Positions 37,059 to 45,429 of a stretch of 64,000 nt of DNA are shown here, one piece after another. The translations under genes and the position numbers were made by a program. Where the stretch lies: NCBI GenBank assembly GCA_947495575.1, contig CANLZL010000008.1, positions 62,001-126,000 on the forward strand, given 5' to 3'. The stretch comes from an uncultured Nioella sp. (lineage in GTDB: Bacteria > Pseudomonadota > Alphaproteobacteria > Rhodobacterales > Rhodobacteraceae). The notes below the pieces were generated by a model. The model saw only the letters and a program-made list of their open reading frames with translations. It was not told the DNA's origin and did no database searches. Numbering within the stretch: position 1 is the first letter of the stretch; each line of letters opens with the position of its first letter.

Positions 37059-38024
37059 ATGAGCTTTGATATTGTCCTTCAACTCCTCGACAGTTCCGTC
37101 CGTCTTGCAACCCCGCTGCTTCTGGCGTGCCTGGCAGGTCTTTATTCTGAGCGCGCGGGCATCTTTGATATTGGCCTTGAGGGCAAGCTGCTGATCTCTG
37201 CCTTCTTCTCAGCGGCTGCCGCCTATTCAACCGGAAGCGCTTGGCTGGGCCTTTTGGCAGGTATGGCCTCCGCAATGGTTTTTGCTGCGTTGCATGGCGT
37301 GGCCTCAATCACCTTCCGGGGCAATCAATTGATATCCGGCGTGGCCATTAACTTCCTTGCGTCGGGAATGACCGTCGTTGTCAGCGTCAGTTGGTACCAA
37401 CTGGGCGGACGCACCCCGCAACTAGAGGGCGCAAGCCGTTTCCAAGACCTCACACTGCCGCTTGCGGAGAGCCTTTCCGGCGTTCCAATTCTCGGCCCAA
37501 TTTATTCAGAACTCATCTCAGGTCATTCCGCCTTGGTCTATCTGGCCCTTTTAATGGTGCCTTTGACATGGTGGGTACTGAACCGAACCCGTTTCGGTCT
37601 GCGCCTGCGTGCTGTTGGTGAAAACCCGGCAGCGGTCGATACAGCGGGGATTTCGGTCGTCAGGCTGCGCTTTACAGCCGTGCTGATCTGCGGTGCACTT
37701 TGCGGCATTGCTGGCACCTATCTGGCTACTAGCCTTTCCGCCGGGTTCATCAAAGAAATGAGCGCCGGGCGCGGCTTCATCGCATTGGCTGCATTGATCT
37801 TTGCAAAATGGCGGCCGTGGTATGCTCTTATGGCTTGCCTGCTTTTTGGATTTCTGGACGCAACAGGCAGCATCTTCCAGAATATCGAGATCCTCGGGTT
37901 TGGGGTGCCTGTGCAGTTCATGCAAGCCTTGCCCTATATCCTGACGGTGGTGATTCTGGCGGGCTTCGTTGGTAAAGCTATCCCGCCACGCGCCGGTGGT
38001 GAGCCCTACGTCAAAGAACGATAA
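37059..38024 (+). CDS. ABC transporter permease (nucleoside type, second subunit)
   Basis: This 321-residue membrane protein has the YufQ-like pattern: LLACLAGLYSERAGIFDIGLEGKLLISAF, ITFRGNQLISGVAINFLASG, TRFGLRLRAVGENPAAVDTAGI and KWRPWYALMACLLFGFLDA. It completes the transporter begun by the BMP protein. It starts 4 nt after the first permease and is followed by a strong terminator. Confidence 0.9.
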   Translation: MSFDIVLQLLDSSVRLATPLLLACLAGLYSERAGIFDIGLEGKLLISAFFSAAAAYSTGSAWLGLLAGMASAMVFAALHGVASITFRGNQLISGVAINFLASGMTVVVSVSWYQLGGRTPQLEGASRFQDLTLPLAESLSGVPILGPIYSELISGHSALVYLALLMVPLTWWVLNRTRFGLRLRAVGENPAAVDTAGISVVRLRFTAVLICGALCGIAGTYLATSLSAGFIKEMSAGRGFIALAALIFAKWRPWYALMACLLFGFLDATGSIFQNIEILGFGVPVQFMQALPYILTVVILAGFVGKAIPPRAGGEPYVKER

Positions 38025-38050
38025 AGCCTATTCTTTGGCTGTAAAAAGAA

Positions 38051-38083
38051 CCCCGCCGACTGATCCGGCGGGGTTTTCTTTTG
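38051..38083 (+). terminator. Rho-independent terminator of the nucleoside ABC operon
   Basis: CCCCGCCG and CGGCGGGG (38051-38058 and 38066-38073) form a perfect 8-bp stem with a 7-nt loop, followed by a T-rich run to 38083. Confidence 0.92.
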
Positions 38084-38206
38084 CTCAACCTGTGCAAATC
38101 CACTTATTGAGACTGGCTGTTCCGATCTGTCGCAGGGGGGAGGGGCTGGCCTTGAACAAGTCACAGCGCTAATGGACGTCCATAGCGTGAAGGAGAACAC
38201 CCCCCA

Positions 38207-39127
38207 ATGCAGATCTACTTGCCAATCGCGGAAGTGAGCGTGAACGCGTTTCTGTTGCTTGGACTCGGCGGACTAGTCGGCATTTTGTCTGGCATGTTCG
38301 GTGTAGGCGGCGGTTTCCTTATGACGCCGCTGTTGTTCTTCATTGGTATTCCACCGGCAGTGGCCGTCGCCACCGAAGCGAACCAGATCGTTGCGTCGTC
38401 CTTCTCTGGCGTGTTGGCTCATTTCAAGCGCAAAACCGTCGATTTGAAGATGGGGTTCGTTCTTCTGATCGGGGGCTTAACGGGCGCCGCACTGGGCGTC
38501 CAAATCTTCAATCTCTTGAAAGCGCAAGGGCAGGTCGACCTGTTGGTCCGCCTCTGCTACGTCATCTTCCTAGGGATTATCGGCGGCTTGATGTTCATCG
38601 AAAGCCTCAACGCCATTCGCAAATCCAGAAACGCGACCACGACGGTTCCCAAGCGCAAGTCGCGCGGTTGGATTCACGCGCTTCCGTTCAAAATTCGGTT
38701 CCGGACATCAGGCCTGTACCTGTCTGTAATTCCACCGCTTTTGGTTGGATTGGCCGTGGGCGTCCTTTCGGCAATCATGGGTGTCGGCGGCGGCTTCATC
38801 ATGGTTCCAGCGATGATTTATCTTTTGGGCATGCCAACCAAAGTTGTTGTTGGCACATCGCTCTTTCAAATTATCTTTGTGACCGCCTTCGCAACGCTGC
38901 TCCACGCGACCACAAACTTCACGGTTGATATGGTTCTGGCCGTCCTTCTTTTGGTTGGCGGCGTTGTAGGGGCCCAGATCGGGGCACGGATCGGCGTTTA
39001 CCTGAAAGCTGAACAATTGCGGATTTTGTTGGCCCTTATGGTTCTTTTGGTCTGCGGAAAACTGGCCTTCGACCTGTTGGTCCAGCCATCCGAACTCTTC
39101 TCTATTGGTGCGGGGGGCGGACATTGA
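38207..39127 (+). CDS. TauE/SafE family sulfite-exporter-like membrane protein
   Basis: This 306-residue protein has about eight hydrophobic helices and two repeats of the family signature: GMFGVGGGFLMTPLLFFIGIP (near residue 27) and AIMGVGGGFIMVPAMIYLLGMP (near residue 190). Family members export sulfite, sulfoacetate or other small organic anions. Which ion is carried here is unknown. The stop overlaps the next ATG by 4 nt. Confidence 0.88.
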   Translation: MQIYLPIAEVSVNAFLLLGLGGLVGILSGMFGVGGGFLMTPLLFFIGIPPAVAVATEANQIVASSFSGVLAHFKRKTVDLKMGFVLLIGGLTGAALGVQIFNLLKAQGQVDLLVRLCYVIFLGIIGGLMFIESLNAIRKSRNATTTVPKRKSRGWIHALPFKIRFRTSGLYLSVIPPLLVGLAVGVLSAIMGVGGGFIMVPAMIYLLGMPTKVVVGTSLFQIIFVTAFATLLHATTNFTVDMVLAVLLLVGGVVGAQIGARIGVYLKAEQLRILLALMVLLVCGKLAFDLLVQPSELFSIGAGGGH

Positions 39128-39885
39128 AACATTTCTCCCTAATCCTCGCGCTTTTGGTGGCCCCGGTAGCGGCCGTTGCGCAAGACGAGAATGTCGTTGC
39201 GGGTTTGAGCCAGAACACCGTCGCCATCACTGCCAATTTCAGTGGTTCCGAGATTCTGATTTTTGGTGCAGTTGAACGACAGGCCCCGGCGCCTGAGGAT
39301 AGCATTCTCGGTGTCATCATAACCGTCGAAGGGCCTGACCGTGGCCTGACAGTGCGTCGGATGGACCGGCGCTATGGTATTTGGATGAACACAGAGGCTG
39401 TCGAGATCGACTCGGCGCCAACTTTCTACGCTGTGGCGACCAATGCACCGCTTGAGGACATCCTGTCAGACGTTGAGGACGATGCCCTCGACATTACGAT
39501 TAATCGGGCAATTCACGCCTATTATATCGACTCGGATCGCCCACAAGATTTCATTGATGCAGTCATTCGCATTCGGGAAAACGAAGACTTGTACCAAACC
39601 CTGGAGGGCGCGGTTCAGGTCCGTTCTGACACTTTGTTTGATACATCAATCCGTCTGCCCTCAAATTTGGTCGAAGGGGATTACACTGCGCGTATCTTCC
39701 TCACGCGTGATCGTCAGATCGTTGCGGATTTTGAGACTGAGATTGAAGTTGCCAAAGTTGGCCTGGAACGCATCATCTACAACCTCGCCCACGAGCGCCC
39801 GCTAATCTACGGTCTGCTGTCGCTTTTCATCGCAATTGCGGCTGGTTGGGGGGCGTCGGCGGTCTTCCGTTATATCCGCAGCTGA
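39124..39885 (+). CDS. TIGR02186 family protein (TauE/SafE-associated)
   Basis: This 253-residue protein has a signal peptide (about 1-20), a long beta-rich periplasmic part beginning ENVVAGLSQNTVAITANFSGSEI and one C-terminal transmembrane helix (LIYGLLSLFIAIAAGWGASAVF). It matches the alphaproteobacterial TIGR02186 family, of unknown function, which repeatedly accompanies TauE/SafE transporters. Coupling to the upstream transporter by a 4-nt overlap supports a shared role at the membrane. Confidence 0.88.
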   Translation: MKHFSLILALLVAPVAAVAQDENVVAGLSQNTVAITANFSGSEILIFGAVERQAPAPEDSILGVIITVEGPDRGLTVRRMDRRYGIWMNTEAVEIDSAPTFYAVATNAPLEDILSDVEDDALDITINRAIHAYYIDSDRPQDFIDAVIRIRENEDLYQTLEGAVQVRSDTLFDTSIRLPSNLVEGDYTARIFLTRDRQIVADFETEIEVAKVGLERIIYNLAHERPLIYGLLSLFIAIAAGWGASAVFRYIRS

Positions 39886-39889
39886 TCGT

Positions 39890-40627
39890 CTAACCCCGGC
39901 CCATAAAGGGCATTCCATTGGCCATAACGGTCATCGACGGCACATTCGCGTCCGCTGGAAGATTAGCCATGTACCAAACGGCTTCAGCAACGTCGTGCGC
40001 GTCCATGACCGGTTCAGGCCGGACGCTGCCATCCGCTTGCGGAACGCCTTCTGAGATGGCCTTGGTCATCTCGGTTGCGGCGTTGCCAATATCGATCTGA
40101 CCGGCCGTGATTCCCAAAGCGCGTCCGTCAAGAGACAGCGTTTTGGTTAGGCCCGACACCCCATGCTTCGTTGTGGTATAGCAAACCGACCCCGGGCGCG
40201 GTGTGTGTGCCGATATCGAGCCATTATTGATGATCCGGCCGCCGGCAGGAGTCTGACGCCTCATGAGCCCAAAGGCCGCTCTGGCCGAAAGGAACATTCC
40301 CGTTAAATTCACATCCAGAACGGCCTGCCATTCGGCAAGGCTGATCTGATCAATTGCACCGGATGTGCCAAAGCTGCCCGCGTTATTGAACAAGACATCC
40401 AGCCGGCCAAAACGCGCCGTGAGCTCTGCGAAAGTGCCTTCGACTTGTGCCTCATTCGTCACATCGCAGGCTGAGACCATGGCGTTGCCCCGACCGGCTG
40501 CGACCTCAAGAAGTGGTGCTTTCCGACGTGCGATCAGAGCTACATTCCAGCCGCGGTCTAAAAACAACTCCGAAACGGCGCGGCCAATACCTGCACTTGC
40601 GCCCGTTACAGCAATGGTTTTTGTCAT
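39890..40627 (-). CDS. Short-chain dehydrogenase/reductase
   Basis: This 245-residue classical SDR has the nucleotide-binding GASAGIGRA (near residues 9-17), NNAG, catalytic Ser in NNGSISAHTPRPG and YTTTK (YxxxK). It is NAD(P)-dependent; the substrate is unknown. The start at 40627 is chosen because the ATG overlaps the stop of the helicase gene (ATGA) and the longer upstream frame shows no SDR sequence. It converges on the TIGR02186 gene with a 4-nt gap. Confidence 0.88.
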   Translation of the reverse strand: MTKTIAVTGASAGIGRAVSELFLDRGWNVALIARRKAPLLEVAAGRGNAMVSACDVTNEAQVEGTFAELTARFGRLDVLFNNAGSFGTSGAIDQISLAEWQAVLDVNLTGMFLSARAAFGLMRRQTPAGGRIINNGSISAHTPRPGSVCYTTTKHGVSGLTKTLSLDGRALGITAGQIDIGNAATEMTKAISEGVPQADGSVRPEPVMDAHDVAEAVWYMANLPADANVPSMTVMANGMPFMGRG

Positions 40628-42156
40628 GGGTCCGGTTCCTCCATCTCCAGTTTCAGTGGCGTAACTGGCACTTCCAGATCCTTGGTCGACAATTCGACCG
40701 TGGGTTTCGAAAGGCGATAGCGGGTGATCCAAAGTAAGCGTTCTTCGGCCCTTGTGATCGCAACATAGGCCAGCCGCTTCCACAGGGCCTGGCCCGCTTC
40801 CATCCGCCCTGCCCGGCTTGCCGCGTAAATATCAGGGGCAAAAACTTGAACGTCTTTCCATTGTGAGCCTTGGGCTTTGTGGATTGTGACCGCAGCGCCG
40901 TGTAGAAACGTGGCTCCCATACGTGCCGCGTAGGGAATGAAAGGTTCCTCTTCATCCGGCTTTTCGATCTTGACGATCGAGGCGGCTGAGATCTGAGGGC
41001 TTTCTGCACCAACGACATGCAACCGGGAAAACCCGGGTTTACGTCCAGGGCCCATATAGACCACTTGCGCCCCTTTGATGAGGCCTCGCGCCTCCAAGTC
41101 GATACGCTTTTTACGGTGTTTCGCCGGTAGCTCGATCCCGTCACAGATCAGCGGTTCACCGGGCAAAAGCGCGTCCTCTGGCGCTCCATTGGCCACTCGA
41201 AACGCACGGATCAGTCTAATGCGAGTGGCGTTACGCCAGACAAGGACCGGGCTACGCGCCATCAAATCGCTGTCAGCGCGCTGTGCGATGACAATGCGCG
41301 GATCACTTTGAGCAGCCTCTTCGATCATTCGTTCGAAGGCTTCAAAGCCTAGCTCCGGGTCCGCAAGCGCATGGGCCAGATCGAGAATTGGATTATCGGC
41401 CTCTTGGCGGTGAATGCGGCCCAATTCCAATCGCCTCGGACCGCTTAGTTTATCGAACACCATCGTGCCGGATTGCCCCACCGGCGCCAACTGGGCAGGA
41501 TCTCCAAAGAGCACAAGCATCGGAAAGATTTCGCGCAAATCTTCAAGCTGCCGTTCATCCAGCATGGAGCTTTCATCGACAAAGCCTATATCCAGCCCAT
41601 CTTCGCGCCGCTTCCAACCCGTGATGAAATCTGACCCTCTGAGGCCCGCAGCCGCCAATGCGGCAGGTACCGATCTATGCGCGTCATACACTGCTTTTGC
41701 CCGATCCAAGGCGGCATCGGTTAAGGCCTCTATCTCTGGCCGTTCGCCCTGCCCCGCAAGCCACTCGGCGACCTTTTCATATTCCGGGTCATAAACGGGC
41801 GTGTAGAGAATTCGATGGATCGTGGTGGCCGGAACGCCGCGCGTTCGCAAGACCGAGGCCGCTTTGTTGGTCGGCGCAAGCACGGCCAGCGTCCGCCGTT
41901 CTTTACGTCGGCGGCCTTCCCAATCGCCAGAGACGATGTCGACTCCCAGCTCCTCCAGAGCCTTGACCAATTCTGCCAACAGCATGGTTTTGCCGCTGCC
42001 AGCCTTTCCGACCACGGCCAAGACCTGAGCCTTGCCTTCGGCTGCGGGAATCAGTGTTTCCGCTTCCAGATCGACACCGACACTGCGCATCGCCTCGGCC
42101 AGCGTGTCATAAGCCGCTGCCTGATCGTCTGAGAATGTAATTGCCTGCCCTGCCAT
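40624..42156 (-). CDS. RecD-like superfamily 1 DNA helicase / AAA ATPase
   Basis: This 510-residue protein has Walker A VGKAGSGKTM (near residues 48-57), motif II GFVDESSML, LAPTNKAA (motif Ia), FGDPAQLAPVGQ (motif III), HKAQGSQW (motif V) and YVAITRAEERL (motif VI). This is the RecD/Pif1-like motif set. It lacks RecBC partners nearby and is shorter than RecD2, so its role (repair, replication restart) is not known. The stop overlaps the SDR start. Confidence 0.85.
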   Translation of the reverse strand: MAGQAITFSDDQAAAYDTLAEAMRSVGVDLEAETLIPAAEGKAQVLAVVGKAGSGKTMLLAELVKALEELGVDIVSGDWEGRRRKERRTLAVLAPTNKAASVLRTRGVPATTIHRILYTPVYDPEYEKVAEWLAGQGERPEIEALTDAALDRAKAVYDAHRSVPAALAAAGLRGSDFITGWKRREDGLDIGFVDESSMLDERQLEDLREIFPMLVLFGDPAQLAPVGQSGTMVFDKLSGPRRLELGRIHRQEADNPILDLAHALADPELGFEAFERMIEEAAQSDPRIVIAQRADSDLMARSPVLVWRNATRIRLIRAFRVANGAPEDALLPGEPLICDGIELPAKHRKKRIDLEARGLIKGAQVVYMGPGRKPGFSRLHVVGAESPQISAASIVKIEKPDEEEPFIPYAARMGATFLHGAAVTIHKAQGSQWKDVQVFAPDIYAASRAGRMEAGQALWKRLAYVAITRAEERLLWITRYRLSKPTVELSTKDLEVPVTPLKLEMEEPDP

Positions 42157-42249
42157 GGCCGCACCCTAAGGCCAGCCTGCGCCAAGCACCACGGCAGAAT
42201 TCTTCATTTGTCGGTGAATTTTGCATGCGGCAGCAGCGGCCCGAGGAGG

Positions 42250-42296
42250 GCTCCCCATGGGGAGCTTGACGAGGGGCGCGCCCCGGTCGGCGCGCC
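42250..42296. repeat. Three consecutive GC-rich palindromes
   Basis: GCTCCCCATGGGGAGC (42250-42265, perfect 16 bp), GGGGCGCGCCCC (42273-42284, perfect 12 bp) and GGCGCGCC (42289-42296, perfect 8 bp) lie end to end between the ccr terminator and the helicase gene. No protein is predicted there. They could be hairpins in RNA or a protein-binding cluster. Confidence 0.6.
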
Positions 42297-42310
42297 AAGC
42301 GCGGCGACCC

Positions 42311-42346
42311 AAAAAAAACCGCCCCCACCAGTCAGATAGGGACGGT
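42311..42346 (-). terminator. Rho-independent terminator of ccr
   Basis: On the minus strand ACCGTCCC pairs with GGGGCGGT (one G-T pair) around a short loop and is followed by eight T residues. It lies 22 nt beyond the ccr stop. Confidence 0.85.
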
Positions 42347-42367
42347 CCTCTTTGTCTTTGGTCAAAT

Positions 42368-43660
42368 TCAGACGGTGGGGCCTGCTTCCAGAACGTCTTC
42401 CAGAGTGGTCAGGCCTGTGCGCGGCGCTTGAACCAGCACCGACATGTTACCAGGCTTGTGTTCGTTCTTGTGCATCTTCGTGTGCGCAGCTGGCAATTCC
42501 GCCCATGTAAATACTTCCGACATACATGGGTCCAAACGGCGTTCACACATCAGCTTATTGGCCGCAGCCGCCTGCTTCAGATGCGCGAAGTGTGAGCCCT
42601 GAAGACGCTTCTGGTGCATCCACATGTAACGGACGTCGAACGTGCAATTGAAGCCAGAAGTGCCGGCGCAGATCACGACCATTCCGCCTTTTTTGCAAAC
42701 CAGCGATGAAACCGGGAACGTTGCCTCGCCAGGGTGTTCAAACACGATATCGACATTGTTGCCTTTACCAGTGATATCCCAGATGGCCTTGCCAAACTTA
42801 CGTGCCTCTTTGAACCAGGCCGCATATTCCGGTGTGTTCACTGTTGGCAACTGCCCCCAGCAATCAAAGTCGCGTCTGTTAATGACACCTTTGGCACCAA
42901 GGCTCATAACAAATTCTCGTTTGCTCTCATCCGAAATCACGGCGATTGCGTTGGCACCGGCTGTGTTGATCAGCTGAATGGCATAAGATCCCAGGCCCCC
43001 AGAGGCGCCCCAAACCAGCACGTTCATGCCCGGCTTCAGCTCATGCGGGTGGTGACCAAACAGCATCCGATAAGCGGTGGCGAGCGTCAGGGTGTAACAC
43101 GCGCTTTCTTCCCAGGTCAGGTGCTTGGGCCGCGGCATCAATTGTTGCGCCTGAACGCGGGTGAACTGAGCAAAAGATCCATCCGGAGTTTCATAACCCC
43201 AGATCCGCTGCGACGGTGAATACATCGGGTCGCCGCCGTTGCATTCCTCGTCATCTCCATCATCCTGGTTACAATGGATGACAACTTCGTCGCCCACTTT
43301 CCAGTTGCGTACTTTGTCTCCAATCGCCCAAACGATGCCGGACGCATCAGAGCCGGCAATATGATAAGGTGCACCATGGCCATCAAACGGGCTGATCGGA
43401 ACACCGAGGCCAGCCCAAACACCATTGTAGTTTACGCCCGCGGCCATAACGAGGACCAGCACATCGTTGCTGCCAAGTTCCGGGATATCGACGGTTTCAA
43501 CCTCAAAGGCCTTTTCAGGGACGCCGTGACGTTCACGACGAATTGTCCAAGCATACATCTGCTTGGGCACAAACCCCATCGGAGGGATCTCTCCCATCTC
43601 ATAGAGGTCCTTTTCGGGCGCATCGTAGCTTGCGATCGCGGGGTTGCTGTCCAAGGCCAT
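42368..43660 (-). CDS. ccr: Crotonyl-CoA carboxylase/reductase
   Basis: This 430-residue NADPH-dependent enzyme reductively carboxylates crotonyl-CoA to ethylmalonyl-CoA, the key step of the ethylmalonyl-CoA pathway for acetyl-CoA assimilation. It belongs to the medium-chain dehydrogenase family: GSDASGIVWAIGDKVRNWKVGDEV, LVWGASGGLGSYAIQ (cofactor binding), VFEHPGEATFPVS and WAELPAAHTKMHKNEHKPGNM. ATG 43660 follows AGGAGGAG. It is transcribed toward its own terminator; the ecm gene lies divergent beyond the acyltransferase gene. Confidence 0.95.
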   Translation of the reverse strand: MALDSNPAIASYDAPEKDLYEMGEIPPMGFVPKQMYAWTIRRERHGVPEKAFEVETVDIPELGSNDVLVLVMAAGVNYNGVWAGLGVPISPFDGHGAPYHIAGSDASGIVWAIGDKVRNWKVGDEVVIHCNQDDGDDEECNGGDPMYSPSQRIWGYETPDGSFAQFTRVQAQQLMPRPKHLTWEESACYTLTLATAYRMLFGHHPHELKPGMNVLVWGASGGLGSYAIQLINTAGANAIAVISDESKREFVMSLGAKGVINRRDFDCWGQLPTVNTPEYAAWFKEARKFGKAIWDITGKGNNVDIVFEHPGEATFPVSSLVCKKGGMVVICAGTSGFNCTFDVRYMWMHQKRLQGSHFAHLKQAAAANKLMCERRLDPCMSEVFTWAELPAAHTKMHKNEHKPGNMSVLVQAPRTGLTTLEDVLEAGPTV

Positions 43661-43678
43661 CGGCTCCTCCTGACATTT

Positions 43679-43695
43679 TTGCTGCGCTGCGGAAC
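43679..43695. promoter_or_regulatory. TTGCTGCGCTGCGGAAC motif in the ccr leader
   Basis: This TGC-rich element lies 19-35 nt before the ccr start codon. Nearly the same core (GCTGCG, then C or T, then TGCGG) lies upstream of ecm and mcl2 in this window. It resembles the CTGC/GCAG-type sites bound by PhaR, the polyhydroxybutyrate regulator of alphaproteobacteria. The link to PhaR is inference. Confidence 0.45.
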
Positions 43696-43808
43696 AAATC
43701 CGTGCTTCTGCAGCATTCGTAGAAGGGGCCGCGCAACTATGCAACCCTAAAATGGGTGTTTGTTGTAATATTATGTCGTGAGGATGTCGACTTTTCTACT
43801 ACGAAAGT

Positions 43809-45185
43809 CTATTTCTCAATAAAATCAGCAAAGACAGGATCGAGCGACCGGGCATAAAACGCCAATAAACGCTCGCCCTCCTCGCTGATTTCCAACGAAT
43901 CGTCGCGCAGTTGCAGCATTTTTCGCTCTTTCAGCGTGGCAAGCGCTGTCGCCACCATAAAGGCCGGGTCCGTGCGACCCGGAAGAAAGAGTGGCAGATC
44001 ATTTTCTCTGGCAAAGGCGATTCTGGCCTCCAGCGCCGCTTCAAGATCTGCGCGGGTCTTGGCGCCGGCCAGCCAGGCATGCGCAATCATGGGGAACGGA
44101 ACCGCTGGCATAACCTGGCCGATCCGACCCATCAATTCTTCGCCAAGGTCCTCTGCGCTGCGGGATTTGGTGAGGGCAAATTCCGTCAGGCTGAGCGGCA
44201 TGCCAAAACTCACCCCTGCAATGCCATAACGGTTCACCCGGCGTGTGATCTTTTGCCAGATGATCCGCCGGAGATATCGAAAGATGGGTTTCAACGAAAA
44301 TCGGAAGTGACGCGTGCCGCCTGTCTGCGCATGGATCAAATTGCGATCTTCCATAACGCGGTCGTAATTCAACGCCACTGGCACAAAGACGACATCACGG
44401 CTTTCACCCGGTTCGAAATCCTCGACTATATAGGACAAAAGCCCAAGCTTCGGCGGCCGCAATTCGCCGGTACGGCTCAGTCCTCCCTCGGGAAACACGG
44501 CCTGTGTTACCCCTGCTTCGGTCGCCATCTGAACGTAGCGCGCCAACACTTTGCGATAGAGTGGGTTGTTGTGACGACGACGAATGAAATACCCGCCAAG
44601 CATGCGGATAAGGGGCTGAAGCGGCCAAACGCGGGCCCATTCACCAACCGCGTAAGCCAGCGCGGATCGGTCTGCGGCCAGCCATGTCACCAAGACGTAA
44701 TCCATATTTGAGCGGTGGTTCATGACAAAAACCACTGTCGCATCTTTGCTGATGGTCTCGATCGCCTTGGCGTCGGATTGCTGCACCCGAACCCGATAGA
44801 GCGAGCGCGACAAAATACGCGCGGCCCGAATGGCAAAACCGAAATAGGTGAATGCAGAGAAGGAGGGTACAATCTCTCGTGCATATTGTTCTGCTTTCTG
44901 AGCAGCCACATCCTCGCGCATGTTGTGCGCACGGGCGTATTCAACAACGGCTTTGGCCACTTCCGGATCAAAGCGAAGGCGCAGGATCGTGTCGCGGCGA
45001 CGGGCCAGCTTGAACGGTTGTATGGGAAAGGAAAGACGTTGGTTCAATCGATCAACGGCACGTTCCAGCCTCCGCCGAAAATACCAACGGACGGACGGCA
45101 TCAACACCCAGTCAAGCGCTGCCAAAGCCGCAAAAAGCAGCACGAGAACCAGCAGCCACAGGGGGATTTCGATCAAGCTCGTCAT
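43809..45185 (-). CDS. Glycerol-3-phosphate/lysophosphatidate acyltransferase family (PlsC-like domain)
   Basis: This 458-residue protein has one N-terminal membrane helix (about residues 5-28) and an acyltransferase domain with NHRSNMDYVLV (H-x4-D) and VFPEGGLSRTGEL. A long C-terminal region follows that resembles PlsB-type glycerol-3-phosphate acyltransferases. It therefore probably acylates glycerol phosphate or lysophosphatidate in phospholipid synthesis. It is upstream of ccr on the same strand, with 148 nt between them, and divergent from ecm. Confidence 0.85.
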   Translation of the reverse strand: MTSLIEIPLWLLVLVLLFAALAALDWVLMPSVRWYFRRRLERAVDRLNQRLSFPIQPFKLARRRDTILRLRFDPEVAKAVVEYARAHNMREDVAAQKAEQYAREIVPSFSAFTYFGFAIRAARILSRSLYRVRVQQSDAKAIETISKDATVVFVMNHRSNMDYVLVTWLAADRSALAYAVGEWARVWPLQPLIRMLGGYFIRRRHNNPLYRKVLARYVQMATEAGVTQAVFPEGGLSRTGELRPPKLGLLSYIVEDFEPGESRDVVFVPVALNYDRVMEDRNLIHAQTGGTRHFRFSLKPIFRYLRRIIWQKITRRVNRYGIAGVSFGMPLSLTEFALTKSRSAEDLGEELMGRIGQVMPAVPFPMIAHAWLAGAKTRADLEAALEARIAFARENDLPLFLPGRTDPAFMVATALATLKERKMLQLRDDSLEISEEGERLLAFYARSLDPVFADFIEK

Positions 45186-45315
45186 TAGGTGGGACGGTGA
45201 CAGGAAATGAAGGGCGCATCAATGCAATGCGAAGCGTCGCGGGCCTGTGGCGGCATCTCAGCCACAGCAATTTCAGAATGCACCTTTTTCTTGCAAACCG
45301 CCCTGCCCCTCGCAA

Positions 45316-45351
45316 GTGCAGAAAAATTGCACGATTGCCGCAACGCAGCGA
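45316..45351. promoter_or_regulatory. Operator-like repeats upstream of ecm
   Basis: GTGCA-N7-TGCAC (45316-45332) is a perfect inverted repeat. It is followed by TTGCCGCAACGCAGCGA (45335-45351), whose reverse complement contains GCTGCGTTGCGG, close to the ccr and mcl2 motif. Both lie just before the predicted -35 box, a typical position for regulator binding. Confidence 0.45.
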
Positions 45352-45352
45352 G

Positions 45353-45382
45353 TTGACAGGGTATTATTATTCCCAATATACC
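45353..45382 (+). promoter_or_regulatory. Predicted sigma-70 promoter of ecm
   Basis: TTGACA at 45353-45358 and TATACC at 45377-45382, 18 nt apart, form a plausible housekeeping promoter 47 nt before the ecm start. No -10 with a better match is nearby. Confidence 0.55.
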
Positions 45383-45429
45383 CCCTATGAACGAAATAAG
45401 ATTACCTAGATGGAATCGGAGCCTTCGCC

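Noticed and set aside
42107-42328. 73-codon minus-strand frame upstream of the helicase
   Set aside because: It overlaps palindromes and the helicase start, has no ribosome-binding site and no similarity.
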